From positions 1 through 59,554 of the forward strand of contig CAZUXW010000010.1 of NCBI GenBank assembly GCA_964624625.1: a stretch of DNA of 59,554 nucleotides, given 5' to 3'. This stretch comes from PALSA-1180 sp964624625 (GTDB lineage: Bacteria; Oederibacteriota; Muellerivitia; Muellerivitales; Muellerivitaceae). Both the position numbers and the translations under genes were made by a program. Under the pieces are notes generated by a model. The model saw only the letters and a list, made by a program, of their open reading frames with translations, had not been told where the DNA came from and ran no database searches. This document shows positions 59,334-59,554 of this stretch, in pieces (the stretch's first letter is position 1; the number at the start of each line of letters is the position of its first letter).

Positions 59334-59554
59334 CTACTTCTGCACCAGCAGTTTCAAGATCTTCCGCTTTTCATTCCCGCCGCTCTTCACCCAAAGCACC
59401 ACGTAATAAAGCCCGTTCGAGACATTCAAATTCGCTTGGCTAAAATCCAACTGGGCCAAATGCTGTCCAGGGGAAACGGGCAAGGTGGCGTCCTCATATA
59501 TCTTGCGGGCCGCCACGGTAAACAAACTCACCCTCACCTGGTCCGCCGCCTTGT
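59334..59554 (-). CDS. C-terminal part of a second sorting-module protein (truncated by window end)
   Basis: The minus-strand frame is open from its stop at 59334 to the window edge, so the N-terminal part lies outside. The visible about 73 residues include VSLFTVAARKIYEDATLP and NVSNGLYYVVLWVKSGG and end KILKLLVQK, matching the end of the preceding protein's C-terminal module (SNGLYYVMV, LLVQR). It is therefore the tail of another secreted, sorted protein, transcribed towards its neighbour. Nothing can be said about its main domains. Confidence 0.8.
   Translation of the reverse strand, partial: KAADQVRVSLFTVAARKIYEDATLPVSPGQHLAQLDFSQANLNVSNGLYYVVLWVKSGGNEKRKILKLLVQK

Noticed and set aside
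1..59554. tRNA or rRNA genes, prophage, insertion sequence
   Set aside because: No T-loop pattern with a matching acceptor stem, no rRNA stretches, and no transposase or phage proteins were found.

Overview
The window reads as chromosomal core DNA of a Gram-negative, probably uncultured bacterium with moderately high GC. Evidence for a Gram-negative envelope includes an outer-membrane beta-barrel protein, an O-antigen-ligase-like membrane protein, SixA, and secreted proteins with Thr-Pro linkers and a Bacteroidetes/FCB-like C-terminal sorting module. No ribosomal RNA is present to fix the lineage. The Thr-Pro-linker proteins with a 'YPNP' C-terminal module recall several candidate phyla (FCB-like or FCPU426-like); this is an impression from memory, not a placement. 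I found no tRNA, rRNA, CRISPR array, prophage or insertion sequence. Coding density is high.

Bases 1-25200 are all plus strand. They begin with cell division and wall genes (ftsZ, a polysaccharide deacetylase, an N-acetylmuramoyl-L-alanine amidase, pgeF), followed by small envelope proteins and an OGG1-type DNA glycosylase. A signalling cassette comes next: an NtrC-like regulator with a wrecked ATPase site, a histidine kinase and a degenerate REC-Fis protein, then HU. After a large membrane glycosyltransferase-like protein lies a GTP/(p)ppGpp block (rel, ridA, a zinc-ribbon membrane protein, guaB, an ABM-fold enzyme, guaA) and then dnaE.

Bases 25200-40400 are mixed in strand. They hold a ROK sugar kinase, an aldo/keto reductase, a fatty acid desaturase, a flippase-like protein, an O-antigen ligase with TPRs, a polyamine operon (speE-speA), a Fur-box-controlled outer-membrane protein with a c-type cytochrome, a diguanylate cyclase, galE behind a structured leader, and orn. 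Bases 40400-59554 hold a PEBP protein, an unrecognised 738-residue protein with an internal duplication and a strong promoter, sixA, def, a GH1 glycosidase, two GT-C glycosyltransferases (one fused to a PA14-like domain), clpB, a TPM/nucleotidyltransferase/LemA cluster, and secreted Thr-Pro-linker proteins.

Three points stand out. The NtrC-like regulator has lost Walker A lysine, Walker B glutamate and the GAFTGA loop but keeps its receiver and Fis domains. The gaps between genes carry many imperfect palindromes of several sequence families, whose arms are built from 7-9 base quasi-repeats and sometimes contain nested six-base-pair hairpins. Four genes without a Shine-Dalgarno have a -10-like hexamer exactly six bases before ATG, suggesting leaderless mRNAs. 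All calls rest on reading the sequence and on family knowledge; no database search was run.
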